Counted from the first letter of the stretch, positions 53,016 through 64,000 are shown. The stretch is DNA of 64,000 nt from Piscinibacter sp. (GCA_019635485.1 JAHBZL010000018.1:35046-99045), one strand, 5' to 3'. Notes: generated by a model from the letters alone, not told the origin. Translations and numbers: made by a program.

Positions 53016-55145
53016 ATGCTGAACGCGCTGCGACTCGGGCTCGGCGGTCACCGCCTGCCGATGCTGCTGCAGACCGAGGCCGCCGAGTGCGGCCTCGCGT
53101 GCCTCGCGATGGTCGCTGCGCACCATGGCCTGCGCAGCGACCTGCAGAGCCTGCGGCGCCGCTTCTCGCTGTCGCTGAAGGGGGCGACGCTGATCGACCT
53201 CGTGCGCATGGCCGACCAGATGCAGCTGAACGCCCGCGCGCTGCGCGTCGAGCTCGACCAGCTCGACCAGCTGGCGCTGCCCTGCGTGCTGCACTGGGAC
53301 CTGAACCACTTCGTCGTGCTCAAGGAGGTGCGGCGCGGCCATGCCGTCGTGCACGACCCGGCGCGCGGCGTGCGCAGGCTGCCGCTGGCCGAGGTGTCGC
53401 GCCACTTCACGGGGGTGGCGCTGGAGCTGGCGCCGCGGGCCGATTTCCGGCCGCAGGCCGAGCGGCAGGCGATCGGCCTGCGCGCGCTGTTCGGCCACGT
53501 GACGGGACTGAAGCGCTCGCTGCTGCAGGTGTTCGCCCTGGCGCTCGCCCTCGAGGTGTTCGTGCTGCTGTCGCCGTTCTTCATGCAGTGGGTCGTCGAT
53601 GGCGTGCTCGTCAGCGCCGACCGCGACCTGCTGGTGACGCTCGGGGTCGGTTTCGGGCTGCTCGTGCTACTCCAGGTGGCCACCGGCGCACTGCGGTCCT
53701 GGTCCGTGCTGCACCTGTCCAGCACGTTGAACCTGCAATGGCTCGCGAACGTGTTCGCGCACCTGATGCGGCTGCCGGTCGACTGGTTCGAGAAGCGCCA
53801 CACCGGCGACGTGATGTCGCGCTTTGGCGCGGTGCAGCAGATCCAGCAGACGCTGACGACCAGCTTCATCGAGGCCGTGCTGGACGGACTGCTGGTGGTC
53901 GTCACGCTGACGATGATGGCGATCTACAGCCCGCTGCTGAGCGCGATCGCGCTGGCGGGCGTGGGCCTGTACGCGCTGCTGCGCTGGGCCTTCTTCCGGC
54001 CGCTGCGCGACGCCACCGAGGAGGCAATCGTGCACGAGGCCAAGCGCTCGACGCACTTCCTCGAGTCTCTGCGCGGCGTCGCGGCGATCAAGCTGTTCAA
54101 CCGCCAGGAGGACCGCCAGGCGCGTTTCATGAACCTGGTCGTCGACGCGATGAACGCGGACATCCTGAAGCGCAAGCTCGAACTGCTGTTCGGCGTGCTG
54201 CACAAGCTGGTCTTCGGGCTGGAGCGTGTCGCGGTGATCTGGGTCGGCGCGCTGCTGGTGCTGGACCAGCGCTTCTCGGTGGGCATGCTGTTCGCGTTCT
54301 TCGCCTACCGCGAGCAGTTCGCGCTGCGGGTCAGCGGCCTGATCGACAAGGCGGTCGAGTTGAAGATGCTGCGCCTGCAGGCCGAGCGGCTCGCCGACAT
54401 CGTGCTGACCCCGCCGGAACCGCAATTGCAGACCCCACCGCGCCGGCATGAGCTGGCCGCACGCCTCGAACTCGACGGCCTGCGCTTCGCCTACTCCGAC
54501 GGCGAGCCGGCGGTGATCGACGGGCTGAACCTGACGATCGAGCCGGGCGAGTCGGTGGCTGTCGTCGGCCCGTCCGGCTGCGGCAAGACCACGCTGCTGA
54601 AACTGATGCTGGGCATCCACGCGCCGCAGGCCGGGGAAGTGCGCGTCGGCGGCGTGCCGTTGCGGCAGCTGGGCCTGTCGCACTGGCGGTCCATGATCGG
54701 CACGGTGATGCAGGACGACCAGTTGTTCGCCGGCTCGATCGCCGACAACATCAGCTTCTTCGATGCCCAGCCGGACCTCGACTGGCTGGAGCAATGTGCC
54801 CGGGCCGCCGCCGTGCACGACGAGATCGAGGCCATGCCGATGGGCTACCACACGCTGATCGGCGAGATGGCGGTCAGCATCTCCGGCGGGCAGAAGCAGC
54901 GCATCCTGCTGGCGCGTGCGCTCTACAAGCGGCCCCGCTTCCTGTTCCTCGACGAGGCGACGAGCGCGCTGGACGTGGACCGCGAGCGCGAGGTCAACCA
55001 GGCGATCCGGCAGCTGGACATCACGCGGGTCGTGATCGCCCACCGCCCGGAGACCATCGCCGCCGCCGGACGCGTGGTGGTGCTCAGCGAGGGACGCGTC
55101 GCGCAGGACCTGCGCAGCGTCGGGGGATCGGCGGCCCAGCGCTGA
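53016..55145 (+). CDS. Peptidase-containing ABC exporter (C39 peptidase, PCAT)
   Basis: 709 residues. Residues 1-130 are a C39 peptidase with Gln19, Cys25 (QTEAAECGLACLAM), His98 (DLNHFVVL) and Asp114 (HDPARG), all needed for GG-leader cleavage. The membrane part (about 155-440) has six spans. The ATPase (about 480-709) has Walker A VGPSGCGKTTLLKL, signature SISGGQKQR and Walker B FLFLDEATSALD. It should cut and export the 53-residue peptide. It is similar to LagD/CvaB type proteins. No second substrate gene is visible between 51.4 and 55.1 kb. Confidence 0.95.
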   Translation: MLNALRLGLGGHRLPMLLQTEAAECGLACLAMVAAHHGLRSDLQSLRRRFSLSLKGATLIDLVRMADQMQLNARALRVELDQLDQLALPCVLHWDLNHFVVLKEVRRGHAVVHDPARGVRRLPLAEVSRHFTGVALELAPRADFRPQAERQAIGLRALFGHVTGLKRSLLQVFALALALEVFVLLSPFFMQWVVDGVLVSADRDLLVTLGVGFGLLVLLQVATGALRSWSVLHLSSTLNLQWLANVFAHLMRLPVDWFEKRHTGDVMSRFGAVQQIQQTLTTSFIEAVLDGLLVVVTLTMMAIYSPLLSAIALAGVGLYALLRWAFFRPLRDATEEAIVHEAKRSTHFLESLRGVAAIKLFNRQEDRQARFMNLVVDAMNADILKRKLELLFGVLHKLVFGLERVAVIWVGALLVLDQRFSVGMLFAFFAYREQFALRVSGLIDKAVELKMLRLQAERLADIVLTPPEPQLQTPPRRHELAARLELDGLRFAYSDGEPAVIDGLNLTIEPGESVAVVGPSGCGKTTLLKLMLGIHAPQAGEVRVGGVPLRQLGLSHWRSMIGTVMQDDQLFAGSIADNISFFDAQPDLDWLEQCARAAAVHDEIEAMPMGYHTLIGEMAVSISGGQKQRILLARALYKRPRFLFLDEATSALDVDREREVNQAIRQLDITRVVIAHRPETIAAAGRVVVLSEGRVAQDLRSVGGSAAQR

Positions 55146-55176
55146 GGGGCGCCGGCGCCGGCCGTAGACTCGGCGC

Positions 55177-56220
55177 ATGATCGTTCTCGGCATCGAGTCG
55201 TCCTGCGACGAGACCGGCGTGGCGCTGGTTCGCGCCGGGGCGCAGGGCACGCCCGCGCTGCTGGCCCACGCACTGCACACGCAGATCGACATGCACCAGG
55301 CCTACGGTGGCGTCGTGCCCGAACTGGCCTCGCGCGACCACATCCGCCGCGTCGTTCCGCTGACCCGCCAGGTGGCGGACGAGGCCGGGCTGGCGCTGGA
55401 CCAGGTCGACCTCGTCGCCTACACGCAGGGCCCGGGTCTGGCCGGTGCCCTGCTCGTCGGCGCGGGCGTGGCCTGCGCGCTGGCGGCGTCGCTCGGCCGG
55501 CCGGTGGTCGGCGTGCACCATCTGGAGGGCCATCTGCTGTCGCCGTTCCTCTCGGCCGACCCGCCCGCATTCCCGTTCGTGGCCCTGCTGGTCTCCGGCG
55601 GACACACCCAGCTGATGCGTGTCGACGACGTGGCCCGCTACGAGCTGCTCGGCGAGACGATCGACGATGCCGCCGGCGAGGCGTTCGACAAGTCGGCCAA
55701 GCTGATGGGGCTGGGCTATCCGGGCGGGCCGGCGCTCGCGCGCCTGGCCGACTTCGGCGACCCGCGCAGCTTCGACCTGCCGCGCCCGCTGCTGCACAGC
55801 GGCAACCTCGATTTCTCGTTCGCCGGGCTGAAGACCGCGGTCCGCACCCAGCTCGGCAAGCTGGGCAGCAACGTCTGTCAGCAGTCGCTGGCCAACCTCG
55901 CGGCGGCCACGCAGCAGGCCATCGTCGACGTGCTGGTTCGCAAGTCGCTCGCGGCACTGCAGCGCACCGGCTGCACCCGGCTCGTCGTGGCGGGCGGCGT
56001 AGGCGCCAACCGCCACCTGCGCGCGCAACTGGACGAACAGTGCGCCCGCCGCGGCGTGCGCGTGCACTACCCCGAACTGGCGCTGTGCACCGACAACGGC
56101 GCGATGATCGCGCTGGCGGCCGCGATGCGCGCGCAGCGCGGCCTCGCCGTGCCGCAGGCCGACCACGCCTTCAGCGTGCGCCCGCGCTGGCCGCTGGCCG
56201 ACGTGTCGGCGGCGGCCTGA
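55177..56220 (+). CDS. tsaD: tRNA N6-threonylcarbamoyladenosine transferase TsaD
   Basis: 347 residues. TsaD transfers threonylcarbamoyl to A37 of ANN-reading tRNAs. Metal-binding HHLEGH (about 110) and the ASKHA motifs [17 protein letters not shown] and [13 protein letters not shown] are present. It stands alone, 31 bp after the exporter, and probably has its own signals. Confidence 0.96.
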   Translation: MIVLGIESSCDETGVALVRAGAQGTPALLAHALHTQIDMHQAYGGVVPELASRDHIRRVVPLTRQVADEAGLALDQVDLVAYTQGPGLAGALLVGAGVACALAASLGRPVVGVHHLEGHLLSPFLSADPPAFPFVALLVSGGHTQLMRVDDVARYELLGETIDDAAGEAFDKSAKLMGLGYPGGPALARLADFGDPRSFDLPRPLLHSGNLDFSFAGLKTAVRTQLGKLGSNVCQQSLANLAAATQQAIVDVLVRKSLAALQRTGCTRLVVAGGVGANRHLRAQLDEQCARRGVRVHYPELALCTDNGAMIALAAAMRAQRGLAVPQADHAFSVRPRWPLADVSAAA

Positions 56221-56232
56221 GCCGCACGAGGC

Positions 56233-56637
56233 TTACTGCACCGGCACGACGCGCGGGCCGTTCGGGTGCTTCTTGACCAGCGTGAGCGTCAGCACGCCAT
56301 CGGCAAAGCGAGCCTGCGACGCGTCCGCGTCGATCTCGACCGGCAACTCGACCCGGCGCGCGAACTTCGGTGCGCGGCGCTCGCGGCGCAACAGCCGGGC
56401 ACCTTCGGGCGCCGCCGCCTCGGCCGCGGCGGCCTCGATGCTGACCTCCTGGCCGACGATCGTCACGTTCACCTGCTCGCGGGTCAGGCCGGGCAGGTCG
56501 AAGGTGAGTGTGTAGGCGGCGTCGGTTTCGCTCGCATCCATCGCCGGGCGCAGCGGCGCCGGTTCGGACGCGGCACGCGACCAGCCCGGATGGAAGGCAC
56601 GACGCGGCAGGGGATAGGACAAGGGCAGGACGAACAT
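56233..56637 (-). CDS. Small heat shock protein (Hsp20/alpha-crystallin)
   Basis: 134 residues. The alpha-crystallin domain (about 38-130) includes AYTLTFDLPGLTREQVNVTIVGQEVSIEA and ends with FADGVLTLTLVKKHPNGPRVVPVQ, with the A/G-x-L motif (GVLTL). It holds unfolded proteins for ATP-dependent chaperones. Convergent with tsaD, with AGGAG at its start. Confidence 0.9.
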   Translation of the reverse strand: MFVLPLSYPLPRRAFHPGWSRAASEPAPLRPAMDASETDAAYTLTFDLPGLTREQVNVTIVGQEVSIEAAAAEAAAPEGARLLRRERRAPKFARRVELPVEIDADASQARFADGVLTLTLVKKHPNGPRVVPVQ

Positions 56638-56728
56638 CGGGTGCTCCTAGAATCGATCGGTTGTGCCGCACGACGCAGCAGCCACCCCGCGGAATTGGGA
56701 ACGGCCGCTGCGCTTTCAAGACCCTTCC

Positions 56729-58006
56729 ATGACCCTCCTCAGACAACTCGCTGCCGGCTTGCTCGGCGCCACGGTCCAGTTTGCCCCCGCGCAGCCGGCG
56801 CGCGCCGACGAGGCGATCCCGCTGGCGCTGATCGAAGGCCTGTCGGGCAGCTTCGCGAATGCGGGCGAGGCCGTCTACCGCAACCTGCTGATGGCCGTCG
56901 AGCGGGTCAACCGGCGCGGCGGCGTGCGCCTGCCCGGCGGCCCGCGGCGGCTGGAACTGCAGCGCTACGACAGCAAGGGCGGCGCCGAGGAGGCGCAGGC
57001 GATGCTGCGCGCGGCGCTGGACCGGCAGGTCGCGTTCGTGCTGCAGGGCAACAGCTCGGCAGTGGCGGCGGCGCTGATCGACGCGCTGAACAAGCACAAC
57101 CAGCGTGAGCCGCAGCGGCGCGCGATCTTCCTGAACTACTCGGCGGTCGACCCGGTGCTGACGAACCAGAAGTGCAGCTTCTGGCACTTCCGCTTCGACG
57201 CCCATGCGGACATGCGCCTGGCTGCGCTGGTGGACGTGCTGGCCGAGGACGCCGCGGTGCGCAAGCTGTACCTGATCGGCCAGGATTACAGCTTCGGTCA
57301 GCACGTGGTGAAGGCCGCGCGCAGCCGCGTGGCGGCGCGGCGGCCGGACATCGAGATCGTCGGCGAGGAACTGCACCCGGTCGGGCGCGTCAAGGACTTC
57401 CTGCCGTACGCACTGAAGATCAAGGCGAGCGGCGCGCAGGCGGTGCTGACCGGCAACTGGGGCAACGACCTGACGCTGCTCGTCAAGGCGGCCCGCGAGG
57501 CCGGCGTGGAGGCGCGCTTCTACACCTTCTACGGCAATGCGCTGGGCGCGCCCGCCGCGATCGGCGAGGCCGGCGTCGGCAAGGTGCTGGCGGTCGCCGA
57601 GTGGCACCCCAACGTCGGCACGGACGCCTCGGAGCGCTTCTACACGGCCTTCCGCGAGCGCTTCCCGCGACCCGAGGACGACTACGTGCATGCGCGCATG
57701 CAGGTGCTGGTGGAGATGCTGGTGGCGGCCATCGAGCGGGCCGGCAGCACCGACGCCCAGGCGGTCGGGCGCGCGCTGGAGGGCATGGAGTTCGACGGCC
57801 AGGCGCTCGGCGGCCTGCATCAGGGCACGATGCGCGCGGCCGATCACCAGTTCATCCAGCCGCTGGTCGTGAGCGTGATGGACAAGGCGGGCACCCCCGG
57901 AGTCCGGCACGACAACGAAGGATCGGGCTACGGGTTCCGCACGGTGCGCCGCCTCGACGCCGCGCAGACCGAACAACCCCACCAGTGCACGATGGAGCGG
58001 CCATGA
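56729..58006 (+). CDS. ABC transporter substrate-binding protein (branched-chain amino acid type)
   Basis: 425 residues with a signal peptide (TLLRQLAAGLLGATVQFAPAQPARA, cleavage about residue 26). The Peripla_BP_6-like fold shows as IPLALIEGLSGSFANAGEAVYRNLLMAVERVNRRGG, with NSSAVAAALIDALN (about 110) and LYLIGQDYSFGQHVVKAAR (about 185). No permease or ATPase is adjacent. The stop overlaps the aminotransferase start (ATGA), so the ligand is probably related to an amino acid or aromatic acid. Confidence 0.88.
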   Translation: MTLLRQLAAGLLGATVQFAPAQPARADEAIPLALIEGLSGSFANAGEAVYRNLLMAVERVNRRGGVRLPGGPRRLELQRYDSKGGAEEAQAMLRAALDRQVAFVLQGNSSAVAAALIDALNKHNQREPQRRAIFLNYSAVDPVLTNQKCSFWHFRFDAHADMRLAALVDVLAEDAAVRKLYLIGQDYSFGQHVVKAARSRVAARRPDIEIVGEELHPVGRVKDFLPYALKIKASGAQAVLTGNWGNDLTLLVKAAREAGVEARFYTFYGNALGAPAAIGEAGVGKVLAVAEWHPNVGTDASERFYTAFRERFPRPEDDYVHARMQVLVEMLVAAIERAGSTDAQAVGRALEGMEFDGQALGGLHQGTMRAADHQFIQPLVVSVMDKAGTPGVRHDNEGSGYGFRTVRRLDAAQTEQPHQCTMERP

Positions 58007-59154
58007 GGGAACTCATCGCCGGGCTGCCCGGCTCGAAGATCCGCGAGGTCGCGAACGCCGGGCTGGGCCGATCGGACGTGCTCGCGTTCTGGTTCGGCGA
58101 GAGCGACGAGGTGACGCCCGATTTCGTGCGCGAGGCGGCTGCGGCATCGATCGCGGCGGGCGAGACCTTCTATGCGCACAACCTCGGACTGCCCGAACTG
58201 CGCGAGGCGATTGCCGGGTACACCGCCAACCTGCACCCGGCGGTGGGCGCGGCGCGCATCGCGGTCACGTCGTCCGGGGTGAATGCGCTGATGCTGGCGA
58301 TGCAGGCCCTGGCCGGGCCTGGCGACGAGGTGGTCGCGGTGGTGCCGGTGTGGCCCAACCTGACCGCGCAGCCGGAGATCCTCGGCGCCACGGTGCGCCG
58401 GGTCGCGCTGCGGCCGCAGGCGGGCGCGTGGCGCCTCGACCTGGACGAACTGCTGGCGACCGTCACCGAGCGCACGCGGGTGCTGCTGGTCAACGCCCCG
58501 AACAACCCGACTGGCTGGACGCTGTCGCGCGCCGAGCAGCAGGCGATCCTCGCGCATTGCCGGCGCACCGGCACCTGGATCGTCGCCGACGAGGTCTACG
58601 AACGGCTGTACTACGTGCCGGGTGCGGCCAGCGCACCGAGTTTCCTGGACCTCGCGGCGCCCGACGACCGCGTCGTCGCCGTGCACAGCTTCTCGAAGAG
58701 CTTCCTGATGACCGGCTGGCGGCTCGGCTGGATGGTCGCCCCGGTACCGTTGGTCGAGGCGCTGGCCAAGCTGATCGAGTTCAACACCTCCTGCGCGCCG
58801 GTGTTCGTGCAGCGGGCGGGGCTGGCGGCGCTGGCGGGCGCCGCCGGGTTCGTGCCCGGTCTGGTGCAGCGTCTGCGGGCGTGCCGCGACACGCTGCTGC
58901 CGGCCCTGGCGGCCCTGCCGAGCGTCGAGGTGGCGGTGCCGGACGGCGGCATGTATGCGTTCTTCCGTGTGGCCGGCGAGCCCGATTCGCTGGCGTTCGC
59001 CAAGCGCATGGTGGCGCAGGCCGGCCTCGGGCTGGCTCCGGGTGTCGCCTTCGGTCCGGAGGCCGAGGGGTGGACCCGCTGGTGTTTCGCGTCGCGAGAC
59101 CCCCAGCGACTGGTCGAGGGCGTACGGCGCCTCGCAGGCGCGCTCCGTTCCTGA
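58003..59154 (+). CDS. Class I/II PLP-dependent aminotransferase
   Basis: 383 residues. The PLP Lys is in HSFSKSFLMTGWRLGW (about 228-243); NAPNNPTGW (about 162) and DEVYERLYY (about 197) bind cofactor and substrate; the C-terminal Arg is in WTRWCFAS. Substrate unknown. It starts within the stop of the binding protein gene, which suggests uptake and transamination of the same amino acid. Confidence 0.88.
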   Translation: MRELIAGLPGSKIREVANAGLGRSDVLAFWFGESDEVTPDFVREAAAASIAAGETFYAHNLGLPELREAIAGYTANLHPAVGAARIAVTSSGVNALMLAMQALAGPGDEVVAVVPVWPNLTAQPEILGATVRRVALRPQAGAWRLDLDELLATVTERTRVLLVNAPNNPTGWTLSRAEQQAILAHCRRTGTWIVADEVYERLYYVPGAASAPSFLDLAAPDDRVVAVHSFSKSFLMTGWRLGWMVAPVPLVEALAKLIEFNTSCAPVFVQRAGLAALAGAAGFVPGLVQRLRACRDTLLPALAALPSVEVAVPDGGMYAFFRVAGEPDSLAFAKRMVAQAGLGLAPGVAFGPEAEGWTRWCFASRDPQRLVEGVRRLAGALRS

Positions 59155-59156
59155 GC

Positions 59157-59162
59157 TATAAT
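59157..59162 (+). promoter_or_regulatory. rpsO promoter (-10 box)
   Basis: A perfect TATAAT, 2 bp past the aminotransferase stop. The -35 region is not clear. Predicted start near 59169, giving a leader of about 136 nt. Confidence 0.7.
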
Positions 59163-59208
59163 CCGCAGGTTTTGCGCCAAGGTGGTGCAGAACAGGCACG
59201 GCGCCGGT

Positions 59209-59297
59209 CGGTTTCACCGGCGACCGCAAGTGAAACCGGAAACCGCGGCGTGGCAGCTTCCCGCAAGGCTGTGCGCTCGGTTTCCTCGACAGGAAAC
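59209..59297 (+). promoter_or_regulatory. Structured rpsO leader, likely S15 autoregulatory
   Basis: Two hairpins: CGGUUUCAC/GUGAAACCG (59209-59238, 9 bp) and GUUUCCU/AGGAAAC (59280-59297, loop CGAC). The second holds the AGGA ribosome site in its 3' arm, 8 nt before the ATG. This resembles the way S15 represses its own message in other bacteria, though the fold differs from the E. coli pseudoknot. Confidence 0.55.
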
Positions 59298-59304
59298 GAG
59301 CGAC

Positions 59305-59568
59305 ATGACCGCCATCAACAAGGCCGAGATCGTCAAGGCCAACGCGCGCAGCGCCAGCGACACGGGTTCCCCGGAAGTGCAGGTGGCCCTGCTGACGGCC
59401 CGCATCAACGAGCTGACGCCGCACTTCAAGACCCATCAGAAGGACCACCACGGCCGCCGCGGCCTGCTGAAGCTGGTCAACCAGCGCAAGAGCCTGCTGG
59501 CCTACCTGAAGGGCCGTGATGCCGAGCGCTACACCGCGCTGATCCACAAGCTCGGCCTGCGCAAGTAA
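59305..59568 (+). CDS. rpsO: 30S ribosomal protein S15
   Basis: 87 residues. Typical S15: [27 protein letters not shown], then [24 protein letters not shown]. It binds 16S rRNA early in 30S assembly. Followed by pnp as in most proteobacteria. Confidence 0.98.
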   Translation: MTAINKAEIVKANARSASDTGSPEVQVALLTARINELTPHFKTHQKDHHGRRGLLKLVNQRKSLLAYLKGRDAERYTALIHKLGLRK

Positions 59569-59586
59569 GCCGCCGATGAAGCCGAG

Positions 59587-59616
59587 GAGCCTGTCTGGAT
59601 GCACCAGCACAGGCTC
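59587..59616 (+). terminator. Hairpin after rpsO
   Basis: GAGCCTGT/ACAGGCTC, an 8-bp stem, followed by TTCGCGTTT. The T-run is broken, so it may only reduce transcription into pnp. Confidence 0.6.
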
Positions 59617-59655
59617 TTCGCGTTTGGAGTTGGGCCGCCACCGCTGACGATGTGT

Positions 59656-59694
59656 CATTCCAGCGGCGCTTGCACGGCGAGCGTCCCTGGAATG
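59656..59694 (+). promoter_or_regulatory. Long hairpin in the pnp leader
   Basis: CATTCCAG (59656-59663) pairs with CTGGAATG (59687-59694), with an inner GGCGCT/AGCGTC stem. In E. coli a similar double-stranded leader is cut by RNase III and used for pnp autoregulation; the same role is inferred. Confidence 0.5.
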
Positions 59695-59771
59695 GCATCG
59701 CGCCAGGTGCTGCAACTCCGGAATCCAGGCGACGCCCGACAGGTCGCCCCCCAACCACCACGGAGAAGACC

Positions 59772-61895
<2,124 letters not shown>

Positions 61896-61908
61896 CGCGG
61901 CACACGGC

Positions 61909-62895
61909 ATGAGAGCGATCGAGATCGCTTCCTTCGGCGCACCCGACGTGCTGCGTCCGGCCGAGCGGCCGGACCCGGGGGCCGGCGCCGGCGAGGTGCT
62001 GATCCGCGTCGCGGCGTCGGGCGTGAACCGGCCCGACGTGCTGCAGCGCAAGGGCCTGTACCCCGTGCCGCCCGGGGCCTCCGACCTGCCGGGTCTCGAG
62101 GTCGCGGGCCGCATCGTCGATGGCGATGCCGCGGCGCTGCAGGCGGCCGGGCTGCGTGTCGGGGACCGCGTCTGCGCGCTGGTCGCCGGCGGCGGCTATG
62201 CGCCGCTGTGCGTGGCGCCCGTCGGACAGTGCCTCCCGGTGCCGTCCGGCCTCTCCGACGTCGAGGCCGCCAGCCTGCCGGAGACCTTCTTCACCGTCTG
62301 GTCGAACGTGTTCGACCGCGGCCGCCTGCAGCCCGGCGAGACGCTGCTGGTGCAGGGCGGCACGAGCGGCATCGGTGTCACCGCGATCCAGCTGGCGAAA
62401 GCGGCGGGGGCGACGGTGATCGCCACGGCCGGCAGCGACGAGAAGTGCGCCGCCTGTACCGCGCTCGGCGCCGACCACGCAATCAACTACCGCAACCAGG
62501 ACTTCGCCGGCGAGGTCAAGCGCCTGACCGGTGGTCGGGGTGCGGACGTGATCCTCGACATGGTCGCCGGCGCCTACGTCGCCCGCGAACTCACCTGTCT
62601 TGCCGACGATGGCCGCCTGGTGATCATCGCCGTGCAGGGCGGGACCGACGCGCAGATCGATGCCGGCCAGCTGATGCGTCGCCGGCTCACGGTCACCGGG
62701 TCGACCTTGCGGCCGCGCCCGGTGGCGTTCAAGGCGGCGATCGCCGCGGCGTTGCGCGAGCGCGTCTGGCCCTGGCTCGAGTCCGGCCGCGTCAAGCCCG
62801 TCATCCACCAGGTGTTCCCGGCGGAACAGGCGGCGCAGGCGCATGTGCTGATGGAGTCGAACCAGCACATCGGCAAGCTGGTCCTGCAGTGGTGA
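61909..62895 (+). CDS. NAD(P)H quinone oxidoreductase (PIG3 family)
   Basis: 328 residues, zinc-independent MDR family. The GroES-like half is followed by the NADP Rossmann motif [29 protein letters not shown] (about 148-176). [16 protein letters not shown] near residue 41 marks PIG3-type enzymes. Likely reduces quinones. This gene often lies between pnp and tpiA in Burkholderiales. Confidence 0.9.
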   Translation: MRAIEIASFGAPDVLRPAERPDPGAGAGEVLIRVAASGVNRPDVLQRKGLYPVPPGASDLPGLEVAGRIVDGDAAALQAAGLRVGDRVCALVAGGGYAPLCVAPVGQCLPVPSGLSDVEAASLPETFFTVWSNVFDRGRLQPGETLLVQGGTSGIGVTAIQLAKAAGATVIATAGSDEKCAACTALGADHAINYRNQDFAGEVKRLTGGRGADVILDMVAGAYVARELTCLADDGRLVIIAVQGGTDAQIDAGQLMRRRLTVTGSTLRPRPVAFKAAIAAALRERVWPWLESGRVKPVIHQVFPAEQAAQAHVLMESNQHIGKLVLQW

Positions 62896-62915
62896 ACGGG
62901 ACGGAGAAGGTCACG

Positions 62916-63659
62916 ATGGCACGTCGCAAGCTGGTGGTCGGCAACTGGAAGATGAACGGCACGCGGGTCGGCAACGTCGAGCTGCTCGCCGCGCTGAAGG
63001 AGGCCGGCCCGTACGTCGCCGAGGTGGCGGTGTGCGCGCCGTTCCCGTACCTGGCGGACGTGGCGCTGTCGCTGCAGGGCGCCGAGATCGGCTGGGGCGC
63101 GCAGGATTGCTCGGCACACGAGAGCGGCGCCTACACCGGCGAGGTGGCCGCCGCGATGCTCGCGGAGTACGGCTGCCGCTACGTGATCGTCGGCCACTCG
63201 GAGCGCCGCGCCTACCACGCGGAGAGCGACCAGCTGGTCGCCGACAAGGCCAAGATCGCGCTCGCACACCGGCTCACGCCCATCGTCTGCGTCGGCGAGA
63301 CACTCGCGGAGCGCGAGGCGGGGCAGACCGATGCGGTGGTCAAGCGCCAGCTGTCGGCCGTGATCCACACGCTGGCGCATTGCATCTCGCAGGTGGTCGT
63401 CGCGTACGAGCCGGTGTGGGCGATCGGCACCGGCAGGACGGCCACGCCCGAGCAGGCGCAGGCGGTGCACGCGCTGCTGCGCGCCCAGCTGAAGGCCGCC
63501 AGCGAGAAGGCACAGGAAATGAAGATCCTCTACGGCGGCAGCGTGAAGGCGGACAACGCCGCGACGCTGTTCATGCAGCCCGACATCGACGGCGGGCTGA
63601 TCGGCGGCGCCTCCTTGAAGGCGGGCGACTTCGCCGCGATCTGTCGCGCCGCGGCCTGA
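62916..63659 (+). CDS. tpiA: Triosephosphate isomerase
   Basis: 247 residues. GNWKMNG at residues 9-15, catalytic His in VIVGHSERR (about 93), catalytic Glu in [13 protein letters not shown] (about 165) and phosphate loop YGGSVK. Interconverts dihydroxyacetone phosphate and glyceraldehyde 3-phosphate. GGAG precedes the ATG. Confidence 0.97.
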   Translation: MARRKLVVGNWKMNGTRVGNVELLAALKEAGPYVAEVAVCAPFPYLADVALSLQGAEIGWGAQDCSAHESGAYTGEVAAAMLAEYGCRYVIVGHSERRAYHAESDQLVADKAKIALAHRLTPIVCVGETLAEREAGQTDAVVKRQLSAVIHTLAHCISQVVVAYEPVWAIGTGRTATPEQAQAVHALLRAQLKAASEKAQEMKILYGGSVKADNAATLFMQPDIDGGLIGGASLKAGDFAAICRAAA

Positions 63660-63692
63660 GCCGTCGGCGAGCGAAATTCGGAGTCCACAAGA

Positions 63693-64000
63693 ATGAACCT
63701 GTTGATGAACCTCGTGGTCGCGCTGCAGATCGTGGCCGCCCTGGTGATGATCGGCCTGGTGCTGATCCAGCACGGCAAGGGCGCGGACATGGGCGCGTCC
63801 TTCGGCAGCGGTGCCTCGGGCAGCCTGTTCGGTGCGACCGGCAGCGCGAACTTCCTGTCGCGCTCGACGGCCGTCTGTGCGGCGGTCTTCTTCGCCTGCA
63901 CGCTCGCGCTTGCGTTCTTCTCGAACGACCGCAGCGGGGCCGCGGCGGGCGGCAGCGTGCTCGACCGGCCGGCCGCCGTCGCGCCCGAGGCGAGTGCGCC
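63693..64000 (+). CDS. secG: Protein translocase subunit SecG (partial)
   Basis: At least 102 residues; cut by the right edge. First span LVVALQIVAALVMIGLVLIQHGKG, the conserved GADMGASFGSGASGSLFGATGSANFLSRST loop and second span. SecG aids SecYE translocation. Only the variable C-terminal tail is missing. Confidence 0.94.
   Translation, partial: MNLLMNLVVALQIVAALVMIGLVLIQHGKGADMGASFGSGASGSLFGATGSANFLSRSTAVCAAVFFACTLALAFFSNDRSGAAAGGSVLDRPAAVAPEASA

Overview
The window is about 64 kb of very GC-rich DNA (roughly 70% by eye), densely coding, with gene content typical of Betaproteobacteria, order Burkholderiales, most like the Rubrivivax/Leptothrix/Ideonella group. The clues are the paa order, the nirB-nirD-nasA-ybiB-cobA operon, an intracellular PHB depolymerase, 6S RNA between zapA and an EVE-domain gene, tripartite tricarboxylate (TctCBA) transport genes and rpsO-pnp-tpiA-secG. 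It reads as a chromosome: I see no insertion sequence, phage gene, tRNA, rRNA or CRISPR array.

Layout. 1-5.3 kb: phenylacetate catabolism (paaG-I-K-A-B-C-D, minus strand, running off the left edge), divergent from paaY, with a perfect 24-bp palindromic operator between them. 5.9-7.1 kb: a sterol desaturase/fatty acid hydroxylase-like membrane protein. 7.2-19.2 kb: nitrate assimilation (nirB-nirD-nasA-ybiB-cobA), a PP2C-kinase fusion, the nitrate permease narK and a receiver-ANTAR-PilJ regulator. 19.4-21.3 kb: a PAS/degenerate GGDEF protein and a TauE/SafE exporter. 21.5-27.9 kb: an oxalyl-CoA-synthetase-like ligase, TctCBA, a ketopantoate-reductase-like dehydrogenase and an FAH-family hydrolase. 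27.9-33.8 kb: housekeeping genes (EVE protein, 6S RNA, zapA, zapB-like, GAF protein, nth, rnfB, phaZ, tyrB). 33.9-42.1 kb: uvrB, a low-molecular-weight phosphatase and the complete iscRSUA-hscBA-fdx operon. 42.2-50.5 kb: a second nitrate locus (nasT, nasS, nrtA, nrtB, a fused double ATPase, a triple-GAF protein). 50.6-55.1 kb: a LuxR-type regulator, a 53-residue double-glycine peptide, an HlyD-type adaptor and a C39-peptidase ABC exporter. 55.2-64 kb: tsaD, a small heat shock protein, an ABC binding protein with an aminotransferase, then rpsO, pnp, a quinone oxidoreductase, tpiA and the start of secG.

Two systems stand out. First, the two nitrate loci appear to share one regulatory scheme. 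Sigma-54-type -24/-12 promoters can be read upstream of nirB, narK and nasS. For narK and nasS the predicted transcript begins directly with a hexaloop hairpin of the kind bound by ANTAR proteins, and the nasS leader also carries an intrinsic terminator that competes with a second hairpin. Two different ANTAR regulators (NasT, and a receiver-ANTAR-PilJ protein) are encoded beside these leaders. Second, the locus at 50.6-55.1 kb encodes what looks like a LuxR-controlled short-peptide export system: a strong lux-box-like site lies upstream of a gene for a peptide whose predicted mature part is only eight residues (TSLPAKTW), followed by the exporter. No luxI is in the window. Both proposals are inferences from sequence and need experimental tests.
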